From Lachnospiraceae bacterium (lineage in GTDB: Bacteria > Bacillota > Clostridia > Lachnospirales > Lachnospiraceae), in the NCBI GenBank assembly GCA_018053995.1, contig JAGPKJ010000008.1:1-43343 (forward strand): a stretch of DNA of 43,343 nucleotides, given 5' to 3'. Of this stretch, positions 42,244 to 43,343 are shown in pieces (the stretch's first letter is position 1; each line of letters begins with the position of its first letter). The notes beneath the pieces were generated by a model, which saw only the letters and a list, made by a program, of their open reading frames with translations, was not told where the DNA came from and ran no database searches. The position numbers and the translations under genes are program-made.

Positions 42244-43343
42244 TTACTGCTCAAGCGGCTTGTTATAAAAGTCCTTGAAATCTGAGAACCCTTGTGCTGT
42301 AAGCTGTTCTTTTTGGAACTTCTTGTTCTTGTTCATCCTTACAACGAGAACATCTTCTCCTTCAGACCTTACACGCTGAGCCTCTTCGATTATCTTGTAA
42401 AGAGCTTCTCCGCTCATACCTTTTTCTATAAGAAATGCTGTCTTCTTTGGCTTATTCGGAATCTTGAATCCGTTCTCCATGAGCAGCATTATGATTCTCT
42501 CAAAACCTATTGAAAATCCGCATGCCGGAACACTCTGTCCTGTGAACTTCTCGACCATTTTGTCGTATCTGCCGCCGCCTCCGCAGCTTCCACCGTACTG
42601 TGGCATCGCAACTTCGAATATCGTTCCTGTATAATATGACATACCGCGAACGAGTGTCGGATCGAACACCATCTTAAAGAAACTTCCCTGTGTCGCTTCG
42701 ACTGCCGCAACGATCTCCTTAAATGAGTCAACAACTTCGCTGTCGATACTGCCTTCTATTTCCCGGGAAATAAAATCGAACGGCTTCTCAGCCTTCTGCG
42801 CGCCGTCAAAAAGTGCAAGATACTTTTCAATGCTCTCCGCATTATATCCGTGCTCTGTAAGTTCTTCTTTTACGCCGTCTATCCCTATCTTATCCATCTT
42901 ATCAAGGGAAATGAAAAGGTCATCGTAATCTTTTTCCTCGAATCCTGCGAAAGAAGCCATAGCCTTGAGGATCCGTCTGTCATTTATCCTGATCTGAAAG
43001 TCCTTAAATCCAAGCTTTCCAAGTGTCATAGTAGTTGCAAGGATAAGTTCGATCTCAGCAAGATTTGAAGGTTCGCCAAGTATGTCGATATCGCACTGCG
43101 TGAATTGGCGGAAGCGTCCTCTCTGAGGTCTGTCCGCACGCCATACGCTTCCGATCTGAAGCGCTTTAAATGGGGTTGGCAGTTCATTTGCATGATTCGA
43201 ATAATACCTGACAAGCGGTACTGTAAGATCATAGCGAAGTCCGCTGTCGACAAGATCATTCTCTGTCTGCGCATTGTCAAGCTGAAGCTTTTCTCCGCGC
43301 TTCATGATCTTGAAGATAAGCTTTTCATTTTCGCCGCCAGCCT
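42244..43343 (-). CDS. hisS: Histidyl-tRNA synthetase (5' end outside window)
   Basis: Class II aminoacyl-tRNA synthetase that charges tRNA-His. About 366 codons are present; the frame is open to the window edge, and the first visible residues GGENEKLIFKI continue the family motif, so the start lies outside. Motif 2 is FRQFTQCDIDILGE; the first histidine-specific motif is GLRYDLTVPL. The histidine-specific region is VRGMSYYTGTIFEV, and motif 3 is PACGFSIGFERI. The C-terminal anticodon-binding domain (from about KKTAFLIEKG) has VVRMNKNKKFQKEQL. Length and motifs argue for a true HisRS, not the HisZ regulatory subunit, because the catalytic His-A motif is intact. Confidence 0.96.
   Translation of the reverse strand, partial: AGGENEKLIFKIMKRGEKLQLDNAQTENDLVDSGLRYDLTVPLVRYYSNHANELPTPFKALQIGSVWRADRPQRGRFRQFTQCDIDILGEPSNLAEIELILATTMTLGKLGFKDFQIRINDRRILKAMASFAGFEEKDYDDLFISLDKMDKIGIDGVKEELTEHGYNAESIEKYLALFDGAQKAEKPFDFISREIEGSIDSEVVDSFKEIVAAVEATQGSFFKMVFDPTLVRGMSYYTGTIFEVAMPQYGGSCGGGGRYDKMVEKFTGQSVPACGFSIGFERIIMLLMENGFKIPNKPKKTAFLIEKGMSGEALYKIIEEAQRVRSEGEDVLVVRMNKNKKFQKEQLTAQGFSDFKDFYNKPLEQ

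Overview
The window looks like chromosome from a Firmicute of the class Clostridia, most likely a Lachnospiraceae member (Butyrivibrio/Lachnospira-like). This is inferred from low-to-moderate GC, a fused SecDF, a clostridial-type MraZ, a Ser/Thr kinase with PASTA domains, 7TM hybrid histidine kinases and the operon order. It is core genome. I see no rRNA, tRNA, CRISPR array, prophage or transposase. Every gene but one lies on the minus strand, so transcription runs from high to low coordinates.

In transcription order: a 5'-truncated hisS (43343-42244), a small unknown protein, an EamA-type transporter and an SseB-like protein. These converge on the only plus-strand gene, a CNNM/HlyC-type CBS protein (38069-39442). 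Then come secDF, recJ, and a signalling cluster of a twin-receiver response regulator and two hybrid histidine kinases (33337-27447). Next is a long translation and cell-wall cluster: murE, priA, def, fmt, a zinc metallopeptidase, rsmB, rlmN, a PP2C phosphatase, prkC and rsgA. Most of these genes overlap or nearly touch. ychF follows. After an 820-bp gene-free, repeat-dense gap comes the division/cell-wall (dcw) cluster mraZ-rsmH-ftsL-pbpB-mraY-ftsW-ftsQ-ftsZ, then nrdR and a terminator. Last is an oligopeptide ABC transporter operon (binding protein, permease, truncated permease).

The two large clusters work together. MurE and MraY make the peptidoglycan precursor, FtsW and the class B PBP polymerise and crosslink it at the FtsZ ring with FtsQ and FtsL, and PrkC with its phosphatase senses wall fragments and controls the process. 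Def, Fmt, RsmB, RlmN, RsmH and RsgA handle initiator tRNA, N-terminal processing and ribosome maturation.

The unusual content is not a new gene cassette but non-coding and repeat structure. The ychF-mraZ gap holds a 12-bp minisatellite, four roughly 90-bp spaced hairpin units, a palindromic element present twice, and a long terminal hairpin. A four-repeat MraZ operator sits over the mraZ start region. Other items are a 142-nt hairpin between convergent genes, a 22-bp perfect palindrome upstream of the signalling cluster, and tandem duplications in several gaps, some carrying start-codon or ribosome-site micro-ORFs. Repeat or low-complexity insertions occur inside RsmB and the PBP. Fmt carries an unusual active-site residue, and one kinase has an altered H-box.
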